From CAVHXA01 sp963639765 (lineage in GTDB: Bacteria > Bacillota > Clostridia > Oscillospirales > Oscillospiraceae): a stretch of DNA of 25,561 nucleotides. The stretch is taken from the NCBI GenBank assembly GCA_963639765.1, contig CAVHXA010000025.1, forward strand, positions 1-25,561, read 5' to 3'. The notes beneath the pieces were generated by a model. It ran no database searches. It saw only the letters and a program-made list of their open reading frames with translations, and was not told the DNA's origin. Position 1 is the stretch's first letter; each line of letters starts with the position of its first letter. Made by a program: the position numbers and the translations under genes. Shown piece by piece: positions 15,900-22,386 of the stretch.

Positions 15900-18040
15900 T
15901 ATTTTTTCCCTCCCACGGCATATTCCGTCCACAGCTTGACGGGGGTAAGTTGTTTTCTCAGGTCGCACTGCAGGCAGCGGCCGGATTCGCAGCTGGCCTG
16001 GTCACAGGTAAAGCCGGCAGAGATGGGGCGGAAATTATCACGGCGCTGTTCTACGGGCTTGATGGCCATTTCCTCACGCTTTTCGTCGGCAAAGTGCTCA
16101 ACAACGCCGATTTTCGGATCGGCCTCGCGGTCTACCAGGTGCACGGTAATGTCGCCGTCGCCGCCGAGATATCTGTCCATCAGCTGTGCTGCCTCACGGC
16201 CGCCCTTCACGGCATCAATCAGGAACTTGGTGCCGGTGATTACGTCGCCTGCGGTGAATACGCCCTCGATGGAGGAGATGTATTCGCTCTTGCCGCTGGC
16301 GGGGTTGATGGGATAGCCAAAGCGATTGAGCTCCAGACCAAAGTCTGCCGTAAGGCCGGTGACCTGACCGGATGCAAATACAATGGAATCACAGGGGATG
16401 ACATAGGTGGAATCGGGAACGGGATCTTCTACAAGCGCACGGGTTTCCGGATGGAAATAGAAGCTGTTGATCTTGTGCACGCGCAGACCGACAACACGGG
16501 AGCCGTCTTCGCTGCCGAGGATCTCTTCGTTGGAGTGGCTGTCGAACAGGTTGGCACCGTCTTCGAGGCCGAGGTCCCGCTCTTCGGGGGTAGCCTGCGA
16601 GGCGTTCTTTTCGAGGCAGACAACATTGACCTTTTTGCCCATACGGACCAGCGTGCAGGCACAGTCGAAGGCTACGTTGCCGCCGCCGATGATGTTGACG
16701 GTTTCACCCAGGTCGATTTCGAGACCCAGACGGGAGGCACGCAGCAGATCCACGGCAGAGTAAACCTGCTTCAGACCGTTTGGATTGAGGTAGCCCAGCT
16801 TTTTGCCGACGCTGGTGCCAAGAGCAACCAGAACGGCATCATAGTCTTTTTTGAGCTCGGCCACATTGCTGATGGGGTGGTTGCAGATGATCTGAACGCC
16901 GGCTTCTTCGATCATGGCTACTTCTTTGAGAACGTCGGCCGCGGGAATACGATACTCGGGCATTCCTCCGGTCATGTGACCGCCGGCAATCTTCTGCTTT
17001 TCGAAGATGGTTACGTCGTGGCCCTTGCGGTTGAGGAAGTAGGCTGCCGTCATGCCGCAGGCACCGGCGCCGACAATGGCGACCTTCTTGCCGGTACGCG
17101 GACCGGTTTTCAGGTATTCTGCCTTCCACGACTGGGTGGTATCATGCTCACAGGCAAAACGCTTGAGGTTTTTGATGGAGATGGGATCGTTGAGCTTGCC
17201 GCGCTTGCACTCTTTTTCGCAGCGGTTGTTGCACACATAGCCCAGAGAGTGGGCAAAGGGCACGCTTTCGCGGATCACGCCCTCGGCTTCGTCGAACTTT
17301 CCTTCGTGGATGAAACGGATAAAGCCGGGAATATCGATGTGGGCCGGGCATTCGGCCTGGCAGGGAACCAGACGCTGCTCGCGGGGCAGCTCTTTTTTGA
17401 AGACACCCTCAACATCGGTCAGTGCGCCGGTGGGGCAGACTTCAACGCAGGCACCGCAGAAACGACAGTCGGTATTGACCAGAGGCATGTCGTTGTGGGT
17501 GCCGATGTAGGTTTCCCAGCCTTTTTTGCGATACTCCAGCACACCTACGCCGCGAACGTCTGCACATGCACGTACACAGCGGCCGCACTGGATGCAGCGC
17601 TCCATCTCGCGATTGATCAGAACGTTTTTGTTGTTTATGCTGTTGGTTACGCGGTTGACGCTGCGCATGCGGTTGTGAACAACGCCCAGATACTGCATCA
17701 GGGTCTGCAGCTCACAGTTGCCGTAGGCCTTGCAGCCGGTGCAGTCCTTCGGGTGGCCTGCCAGCATGAATTCCATGGCGGTTTTGCGCACATGGTTGAG
17801 GGTTTCGTTCGCTGTGACGACCTGCATGCCGTCTTCTGCCCGGGTTTCGCAGGCCTTGACGATTCGGGTGTCACCATTGACCTGTATTACGCACAGGTTG
17901 CAGTTGCCCTGCACGGGCAGATCGGGATGTGTGCAAAGGTGAGGGATGTAGATCCCGGCATTCAGGGCAGCTTCCAGTACGGACGAGCCGGCCTTGGCTT
18001 CAACCTGCCTGCCATCGATCAGCAGCTTGATGTTGTCCAT
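15899..18040 (-). CDS. NuoG-like/GltD-like fused Fe-S flavoprotein (NAD(P)H-linked electron-transfer subunit)
   Basis: This 713-residue cytoplasmic protein fuses several redox modules in order. First is a 2Fe-2S ferredoxin domain (Cys36, 47, 50, 64). A NuoG-type His-Cys3 site follows (His96, Cys100, 103, 109). Then come two 4Fe-4S sets (Cys149/152/155/159 and Cys192/195/198/202). A GltD-like part has Cys227, 231, 270, 274 and 278, FAD site VAIVGAGACGMTAA (320-333) and NAD(P) site IIGGGNVAFDCA. A last cysteine cluster, CDQASCESGRCLQC, lies near the C-terminus. The domains resemble HydB/NuoG and NADPH-glutamate-synthase small subunits, which move electrons between NAD(P)H and Fe-S partners. MDNIKLLIDG is the start, preceded by GAGGAG; a longer reading would begin inside the promoter. 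It heads an operon with the NuoF-C-like protein and the flavoprotein. Confidence 0.93.
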   Translation of the reverse strand: MDNIKLLIDGRQVEAKAGSSVLEAALNAGIYIPHLCTHPDLPVQGNCNLCVIQVNGDTRIVKACETRAEDGMQVVTANETLNHVRKTAMEFMLAGHPKDCTGCKAYGNCELQTLMQYLGVVHNRMRSVNRVTNSINNKNVLINREMERCIQCGRCVRACADVRGVGVLEYRKKGWETYIGTHNDMPLVNTDCRFCGACVEVCPTGALTDVEGVFKKELPREQRLVPCQAECPAHIDIPGFIRFIHEGKFDEAEGVIRESVPFAHSLGYVCNNRCEKECKRGKLNDPISIKNLKRFACEHDTTQSWKAEYLKTGPRTGKKVAIVGAGACGMTAAYFLNRKGHDVTIFEKQKIAGGHMTGGMPEYRIPAADVLKEVAMIEEAGVQIICNHPISNVAELKKDYDAVLVALGTSVGKKLGYLNPNGLKQVYSAVDLLRASRLGLEIDLGETVNIIGGGNVAFDCACTLVRMGKKVNVVCLEKNASQATPEERDLGLEDGANLFDSHSNEEILGSEDGSRVVGLRVHKINSFYFHPETRALVEDPVPDSTYVIPCDSIVFASGQVTGLTADFGLELNRFGYPINPASGKSEYISSIEGVFTAGDVITGTKFLIDAVKGGREAAQLMDRYLGGDGDITVHLVDREADPKIGVVEHFADEKREEMAIKPVEQRRDNFRPISAGFTCDQASCESGRCLQCDLRKQLTPVKLWTEYAVGGKK

Positions 18041-18116
18041 GGTTTGGTATCTCCTCTTCTCAGCTTGCAGCCGGTCCTGTGGGGGAGGGGCCGCGGTTTT
18101 CAAGCATGATACGGTT

Positions 18117-18146
18117 ATTCTAACACAGGCCGTTTGGCCAATGCAA
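18117..18146 (-). promoter_or_regulatory. Promoter of the electron-transfer/flavoprotein operon
   Basis: Minus strand: TTGCAT (18146-18141), an 18-base spacer and TAGAAT (18122-18117). A perfect palindrome TTGGCCAA (18134-18141) overlaps the -35 side of the spacer and could be a regulator contact. The leader is about 70 bases. Confidence 0.62.
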
Positions 18147-18208
18147 CCGATTCTGGTGCAGCTGCCTGTATTTTTTGTGCGCACCGGACACAAAGCGGCG
18201 GTTGGCCC

Positions 18209-18237
18209 TTGCTCCGAAACACGGTGTGTGGTATGAT
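18209..18237 (+). promoter_or_regulatory. Promoter of the membrane protein gene
   Basis: TTGCTC (18209-18214), a 17-base spacer and TATGAT (18232-18237), with TGG before the -10 box (extended -10). It is divergent from the electron-transfer operon promoter about 70 bases away. Confidence 0.65.
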
Positions 18238-18282
18238 AGGGCCCGTGTTGAAAAGCAAGTAAAAAGACAGGCAGGGGGAAAT

Positions 18283-19026
18283 ATGCGGAAACAGACAATA
18301 ATTGCGCCGGGGCTGGCAGTTCTGGCCGGCGCGGTGGGGTTTGTGCTGCGTCGGCAGGGGCTTCGGACCGGCTTTGACGAGGCGGGGCTGAACATCCCGA
18401 GCGGGGCTTCTGCGGCACTGGCCGTGTTCAGCGGGGTGGTTGTGCTGGCGGCACTGGTTTGGGGCCTTCGCAGAAAAAACCAGCCTTTTTTTGAAAAGAC
18501 CTTTCCAAAGAGCCGATGGATGATTCTGACAGGCCTGCTTGCGGCAGCTCTGATCCTGGGCGGAAGCCTGCTGGATTTGAGACAAAGCAGCGGAGCACTG
18601 GCTTCGGCCGCGGCTATACTGGGCCTGGCAGGGGGAGCCTGTATGATGGCAAACGATGCCCTGCGCCTGGCCGGAGGGCGGCCCAACGGGTATGCGGGCC
18701 TTGTGCCGACGGTCTATCTTGTATGCCTGCTGATCAGCAATTTCCGAACCTGGAGCATAGACCCCGTGATATCGGATTATTGCTATCGGCTTTTTGCACT
18801 GATCGGAGCCATGCTGGGGCTGTTTTGCCTGCAGGGCTATACCTTCGACCGGGGCAGCCGAAAGGCTGCCTGCATCTCCTGCGCCATCGGCGCGTATTTC
18901 TGCCTGCTGAGTCTGGCAGACGAAAACGGGCCGGCCCAGCGGCTGCTTTTTGCCGGCTGCGCCCTGCGCCTGCTCGTCGGTCTTGGCTGTGCAGCCTCGG
19001 CACCGGCAGAGCAGCAGGAGGGCTGA
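18283..19026 (+). CDS. Polytopic membrane protein of unknown function
   Basis: I do not recognise this 247-residue protein. About eight hydrophobic segments are visible, at residues 5-22, 42-62, 79-97, 104-122, 138-154, 166-185, 194-212 and 220-238. Short charged loops separate them (for example RRKNQPFFEKTFPKSR, 63-78), so it is an integral membrane protein with little soluble mass. No transporter or enzyme motif is evident. The start follows AGGGGGA with good spacing. It is divergent from the electron-transfer operon and converges on the MarR gene with no space between: the two stop codons abut at 19026/19027. A role in substrate or product passage for the flanking redox genes is possible but unsupported. 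Confidence 0.8.
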   Translation: MRKQTIIAPGLAVLAGAVGFVLRRQGLRTGFDEAGLNIPSGASAALAVFSGVVVLAALVWGLRRKNQPFFEKTFPKSRWMILTGLLAAALILGGSLLDLRQSSGALASAAAILGLAGGACMMANDALRLAGGRPNGYAGLVPTVYLVCLLISNFRTWSIDPVISDYCYRLFALIGAMLGLFCLQGYTFDRGSRKAACISCAIGAYFCLLSLADENGPAQRLLFAGCALRLLVGLGCAASAPAEQQEG

Positions 19027-19485
19027 TCACGGGGCAGCGCTTTTTCCGGCCTGGTTCAAGCTGTGCAGCTGTTCGTAGAGAGCATTGATGGTACGGTAGG
19101 TTGTCGCGGCATCGTCATCACTGATATCCAGACACTCTGCCAGCCGGGTGTGGTAGCTGTTGACATAGGTTTCGTAGTGCTGCAGCCCCTTGTCGGTAAG
19201 CTGCAGGTATACAAAGCGCTTATCCTGCTCGTCGGAAATTTTTCTGAGGATACCCAGAGCCTCAAGCTCGCCGATCATTTTGGTTACACTGGGAGGAGTA
19301 AGCTCCAGCCAGCGGCAAACATCGCGGATATAGACCTTGTCCTTTTCCTGACTCAGAGTATATACGGCATCAATGACGTTGTTGTGCCGGGGAACCATGT
19401 GAACCGGAAGCTCGGGGAACATTCCCGTGATTTTTCTGGCCTGCAGGCAGGCATTCATCAGCCGCTTGACGCTTATGGCTTGCAT
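19027..19485 (-). CDS. MarR-family transcriptional regulator
   Basis: This 152-residue regulator has the winged-helix core of MarR proteins: VYIRDVCRWLELTPPSVTKMI (recognition helix region), then LEALGILRKISDEQDKRFVYLQLTDKG, the beta-wing with the usual Asp-x-Arg-like DKRF and LTDKG. Flanking helices give dimerisation. MarR proteins usually repress their own gene and neighbours and release DNA on binding phenolic or other small ligands. The ATG at 19485 is preferred over an in-frame GTG at 19491 because GAGAGG sits nine bases before it. A 19-bp palindrome lies about 50 bases upstream and is a likely binding site. It follows the OYE-like flavoenzyme gene on the same strand but behind a terminator. 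Confidence 0.93.
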   Translation of the reverse strand: MQAISVKRLMNACLQARKITGMFPELPVHMVPRHNNVIDAVYTLSQEKDKVYIRDVCRWLELTPPSVTKMIGELEALGILRKISDEQDKRFVYLQLTDKGLQHYETYVNSYHTRLAECLDISDDDAATTYRTINALYEQLHSLNQAGKSAAP

Positions 19486-19533
19486 TTGCACACACCTCTC
19501 TTTGACAGCCCGGGAAAAGAAAATTTCAAAAAA

Positions 19534-19552
19534 TAATTACATAGAGTAATTA
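19534..19552. promoter_or_regulatory. Candidate MarR operator
   Basis: The perfect inverted repeat TAATTAC-N5-GTAATTA is an AT-rich palindrome of the size MarR dimers bind. It overlaps a plausible minus-strand promoter of the marR gene (TGAACA and TAATTA, 17-base spacing). A half-like TAATTA also occurs in the -10 region of the OYE-like gene (21790-21795). Confidence 0.65.
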
Positions 19553-19702
19553 AGTCTGTTCAGTTTATAACAGGAGCACCGCCGTGTAAACTGGCACAAC
19601 GCACAATTCTGACAACAAAAAATATGCAAAACACACAAAAAGCACTGCATGGGCCCAAAAGACGGGGCAGACCCCGGCAAAACCCGTCAAAGGGCAGAAA
19701 AC

Positions 19703-19731
19703 AGCGGGAGAAATCATAGATTTCTCCCGCT
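19703..19731. terminator. Terminator after the OYE-like flavoenzyme gene
   Basis: A perfect 13-bp stem (AGCGGGAGAAATC / GATTTCTCCCGCT) with a 3-base loop lies 15 bases after the stop codon. On the minus strand it is followed by GTTTTCTG. Confidence 0.8.
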
Positions 19732-19745
19732 CGGGCTTTTCTTTC

Positions 19746-21725
19746 TCAGATTTCCATTGCGTAGGTAAAGCCGGTCATGATGGCGGTGTCGATGTTCATC
19801 TTGTCGCCAAAGCAGTCGCCGATGCGGTAGGTTTCGGGGACTATAAACTGCATGGCATCGAGCTTGTCCGTTTCCAGAGTCAGGCCCATGGCATTGATGA
19901 CGACATCGGCTGCAACGAGCTGCTTTTCGCCTTTTTTGGTATACCACACGCCTTCGGCAGTGACCTCGTTGACACGGGCTTCGAGGATGTTTTTCACACC
20001 GAGCTCGCGGTGAATACGAAGAATGCTCATCCAGGACTGGCTGCCGATGCCGGCCATATCATAGGCGGACTGGGCAAACATATCAACCAGGGTTACGTCG
20101 TGGCCCTCCTGCGCAAGAGGAATGGCACATTCCGAGCCGGTAAAGCCGGCGCCCATGATAACGATTTTCTTCTTGCCTTCGATTTTGACCTTTCCGGTGT
20201 CAACGTCGCCGGCGAGCAGGACATTGGGGCCGGTGATGCCGGGGATGGGCAGAATCAGAGGAATCGAACCGATGGCCAGCATGACGGCATCGGGAGCCTC
20301 ACGGCGAATGTCATCGGGGCCGGCCTCGCAGTTCAGAACGATGCGTGCTCCGCACTGCATGGTCTTTTTCATCATCCACTGGGTATAGCGGCGCATGTCA
20401 TACTTGGCAGGCAGGGACCCCGCTACGTGCAGGCCGCCGCCGAGCCGGTCGGATTTTTCATACAGGACAACCTCGTGACCGCGCTGTATGCAGGTCTGCG
20501 CCGCCTGCATGCCGGCAGGACCGCCGCCGATGATCATAACCTTTTTGCGGACTCTGGCCGGGGTAATTTCGGGGTATTCGTATTCGCGGCCGACAAGGGG
20601 ATTGACCGCGCAGCGGACGGGGTAGAAATTGAACAGACGGTCTACACAGTGGGCACAGCGCAGGCACGGGCGGATGTCGTCGTCCTGACCGCGATAGGCC
20701 TTGGTAAAGTGCAGGCTGTCTACAAAGGCTGCGCGGCCCATGCCGACCATGTCTACGGCACCCTCGGCAAGAAGGTCTTCTGCCTCCTGTACGGTGACAA
20801 CCGAGCCGGAATTGGAGATGATTACGCCGGTGTCGGCAGCCTTTACCTGGCGGGCCCATTTGGTGTTGACCATGTGGGGGAGATAATAGCTCTGGCACAT
20901 ATATTCGGAGGTGGCGTAGTTGGTCATGTCCATGCACGAGACATTGGCACCGGTAATCCATTTGGAGCCGGCCTTGAGGAATTCGATGACCTCTTCGATG
21001 TCGTCCTGAGAGAGATCAGACAGGTCGCCGCCGCAGGATACGCGCACATCCACCGCCATGCGGGAGCCGACGGCATTATAGACTGCGCGAATGACCTCGA
21101 GCGGGAAGCGCATGCGGTTTTCGAGACTGCCGCCGTATTCGTCGGTACGGCGGTTGGTGCGCTTGCACAGGAACTGGTGCAGCAGCCAGCCGTGGGCAAC
21201 ATGGATCATCACAGCGTCGAAGCCGGCGTTGTTGACCATCTTTGCGGCGTGGACATAAGACGCAATGACCTCGTCCATCAGAGCACGGTCCATTTCGATG
21301 CAGTCGCTGGGTGTGCGGCTGCCGGGGATGCCCTTTTCGAAGGAGGGGCCGATGCGCTTGCCGGAGGAGTTGATTTTTTCATAAGCGGCACGTCCGCCGT
21401 GATTGAGCTCAATACCGATTTTTGCCCCGTAGCGGTGCACTTCGTCGGCCAGCTCGACAAGACCGGCCTGGTTGCCGTCGTAGCTCAGGTCCAGAGGGCT
21501 GTAGTGGGTCATGCCGTATTTGCTTTCGATTTCGGAGTCGCCGATATAAACCAGAGCAGCACCGGTTTTTGCACGGGCAGCCATATGGGCAACCATCTGC
21601 TTGGTAACGCGGCCGTCGGGGGTAGACTGGCCGTTCATCATGGGCAGGTTGATGATGCGGTTTTTCAGCTTGAGGGGGCCGTAGCGCACCGGCTGGAATA
21701 CATTGGGGTATTTCGGATGGGCCAT
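19746..21725 (-). CDS. OYE/2,4-dienoyl-CoA reductase-like Fe-S flavoenzyme (BaiCD/BaiH/2-enoate reductase family)
   Basis: This 659-residue enzyme has an FMN TIM barrel (about 1-345), a 4Fe-4S site (Cys354, 357, 360, 372 in CLRCAHC...RC), and a FAD/NAD(P) module (MIIGGGPAGMQAA near 397-409; a second GxGxxG near 510). This is the architecture of FadH, BaiCD, BaiH and 2-enoate reductases, which reduce C=C bonds conjugated to a carbonyl. The substrate-binding pair His175 and His178 is present, but the usual active-site Tyr is Trp180 (IHVAHGWLLHQFL). The TNRRTDEYGGSLENR signature follows. The ATG at 21725 is used, with AAAGGTG upstream; a TTG eight codons earlier is less likely. The substrate is not predictable. 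It has its own promoter and terminator, with MarR downstream. Confidence 0.94.
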   Translation of the reverse strand: MAHPKYPNVFQPVRYGPLKLKNRIINLPMMNGQSTPDGRVTKQMVAHMAARAKTGAALVYIGDSEIESKYGMTHYSPLDLSYDGNQAGLVELADEVHRYGAKIGIELNHGGRAAYEKINSSGKRIGPSFEKGIPGSRTPSDCIEMDRALMDEVIASYVHAAKMVNNAGFDAVMIHVAHGWLLHQFLCKRTNRRTDEYGGSLENRMRFPLEVIRAVYNAVGSRMAVDVRVSCGGDLSDLSQDDIEEVIEFLKAGSKWITGANVSCMDMTNYATSEYMCQSYYLPHMVNTKWARQVKAADTGVIISNSGSVVTVQEAEDLLAEGAVDMVGMGRAAFVDSLHFTKAYRGQDDDIRPCLRCAHCVDRLFNFYPVRCAVNPLVGREYEYPEITPARVRKKVMIIGGGPAGMQAAQTCIQRGHEVVLYEKSDRLGGGLHVAGSLPAKYDMRRYTQWMMKKTMQCGARIVLNCEAGPDDIRREAPDAVMLAIGSIPLILPIPGITGPNVLLAGDVDTGKVKIEGKKKIVIMGAGFTGSECAIPLAQEGHDVTLVDMFAQSAYDMAGIGSQSWMSILRIHRELGVKNILEARVNEVTAEGVWYTKKGEKQLVAADVVINAMGLTLETDKLDAMQFIVPETYRIGDCFGDKMNIDTAIMTGFTYAMEI

Positions 21726-21791
21726 GGTTGAATCACCTTTCTCACTCAAATCGCCGACAGGTTTGCGCCTGCCGAGCTTGTTAGCCTTCTA

Positions 21792-21797
21792 ATTATA
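21792..21797 (-). promoter_or_regulatory. -10 box of the OYE-like gene
   Basis: A consensus TATAAT on the minus strand lies about 65 bases upstream of the ATG. The -35 region is poor (TTCTCT), so the promoter may need activation. Confidence 0.45.
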
Positions 21798-21965
21798 AAC
21801 GATGCAAAGGAAAAAGAGAAGTCCTTTTCGTGCATTTTGTGATAATTGACCGGAAAGCCGGGGGCAAACAGAACAGAAGCTCCGGCGCTGCGGGCCGGGG
21901 GAACAGGCCCTGCGGAGACGCGCAAGGCTGCCTGCAAAAAATTGACGGAAAGATGAAAATAGGGC

Positions 21966-21993
21966 TTGATTTTTTTTCACAGTCTGCTATAAT
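21966..21993 (+). promoter_or_regulatory. Promoter of the tRNA pair
   Basis: TTGATT (21966-21971), a 16-base T-rich spacer and a perfect TATAAT (21988-21993), about 48 bases before the first tRNA. Confidence 0.75.
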
Positions 21994-22040
21994 ACGTCCT
22001 GTTGCTGGCAGGGGCCTGCTTTTGGCCTGCGCCTGGGCTT

Positions 22041-22113
22041 GCTGGTATAGCTCAGTCGGTAGAGCAGCTGATTTGTAATCAGCAGGTCGGGGGTTCAAGT
22101 CCGTCTACCAGCT
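22041..22113 (+). tRNA. tRNA-Thr (anticodon TGT)
   Basis: The acceptor stem GCTGGTA/TACCAGC is perfect. The D arm is AGCTCAGTCGGTAGAGC. The anticodon arm GCTGA-TTTGTAA-TCAGC shows TGT in the middle of the loop, and the T arm contains GTTCAAGTC. The discriminator base is T; CCA is not encoded. Confidence 0.95.
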
Positions 22114-22126
22114 TTTAACCGAATAT

Positions 22127-22208
22127 GGGGGAGTTCCCGAGTGGCCAAAGGGGACAGACTGTAAATCTGCTGGCAATGCCTTCGGTAGTTCGAATCTACC
22201 CTCCCCCA
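22127..22208 (+). tRNA. tRNA-Tyr (anticodon GTA)
   Basis: This is a class II tRNA with a long variable arm. The acceptor stem GGGGGAG/CTCCCCC has discriminator A. The anticodon loop is CTGTAAA (anticodon GTA) with stem CAGA/TCTG; the fifth pair (27-43) would be A-C. The T arm is GGTAGTTCGAATCTACC. CCA is not encoded. It sits 13 bases after tRNA-Thr and shares its promoter and terminator. Confidence 0.93.
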
Positions 22209-22223
22209 CTTTTCCGTTTTCGG

Positions 22224-22251
22224 TCCGAGCCCGTCAGGGCTCGGATTTTTT
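22224..22251 (+). terminator. Terminator of the tRNA pair
   Basis: A perfect 9-bp stem (TCCGAGCCC / GGGCTCGGA) with a 4-base loop is followed by six Ts. Confidence 0.92.
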
Positions 22252-22286
22252 CGTTCTCCGCAGGGCTGCCGCCGGCGGACTGGTCA

Positions 22287-22315
22287 TTGACAAATTCCCT
22301 GCGGTTTCGTATGAT
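22287..22315 (+). promoter_or_regulatory. Thiolase promoter
   Basis: A perfect TTGACA (22287-22292), a 17-base spacer and TATGAT (22310-22315). This is one of the strongest promoter matches in the window, with a leader of about 65 bases. Confidence 0.82.
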
Positions 22316-22386
22316 GATTCCGTTGAAGGCTTTATTCTTTATATTTTCCGTGCCGTTTTGTCGGCGCGGCTATGGAGGTTAAACAC

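Larger units (their letters stand above)
21726..22040. other. Divergent intergenic region between the OYE-like gene and tRNA genes (315 bases)
   Basis: This region contains the minus-strand promoter region of the OYE-like gene (near 21792) and the tRNA promoter (21966-21993). The ~160 bases between (21800-21960) show no supported gene or repeat. Confidence 0.65.

Noticed and set aside
15950..18109. A 719-codon open frame on the plus strand
   Set aside because: It is the antisense shadow of the Fe-S flavoprotein gene, whose cysteine motifs and FAD sites are unmistakable.
20010..21731. A 573-codon open frame on the plus strand
   Set aside because: It is antisense to the OYE-like gene and only reflects codon bias.
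22041..22208. tRNA genes as an integration site of a mobile element
   Set aside because: No integrase, no repeated 3' tRNA segment and no other mobile-element gene were found in the window.
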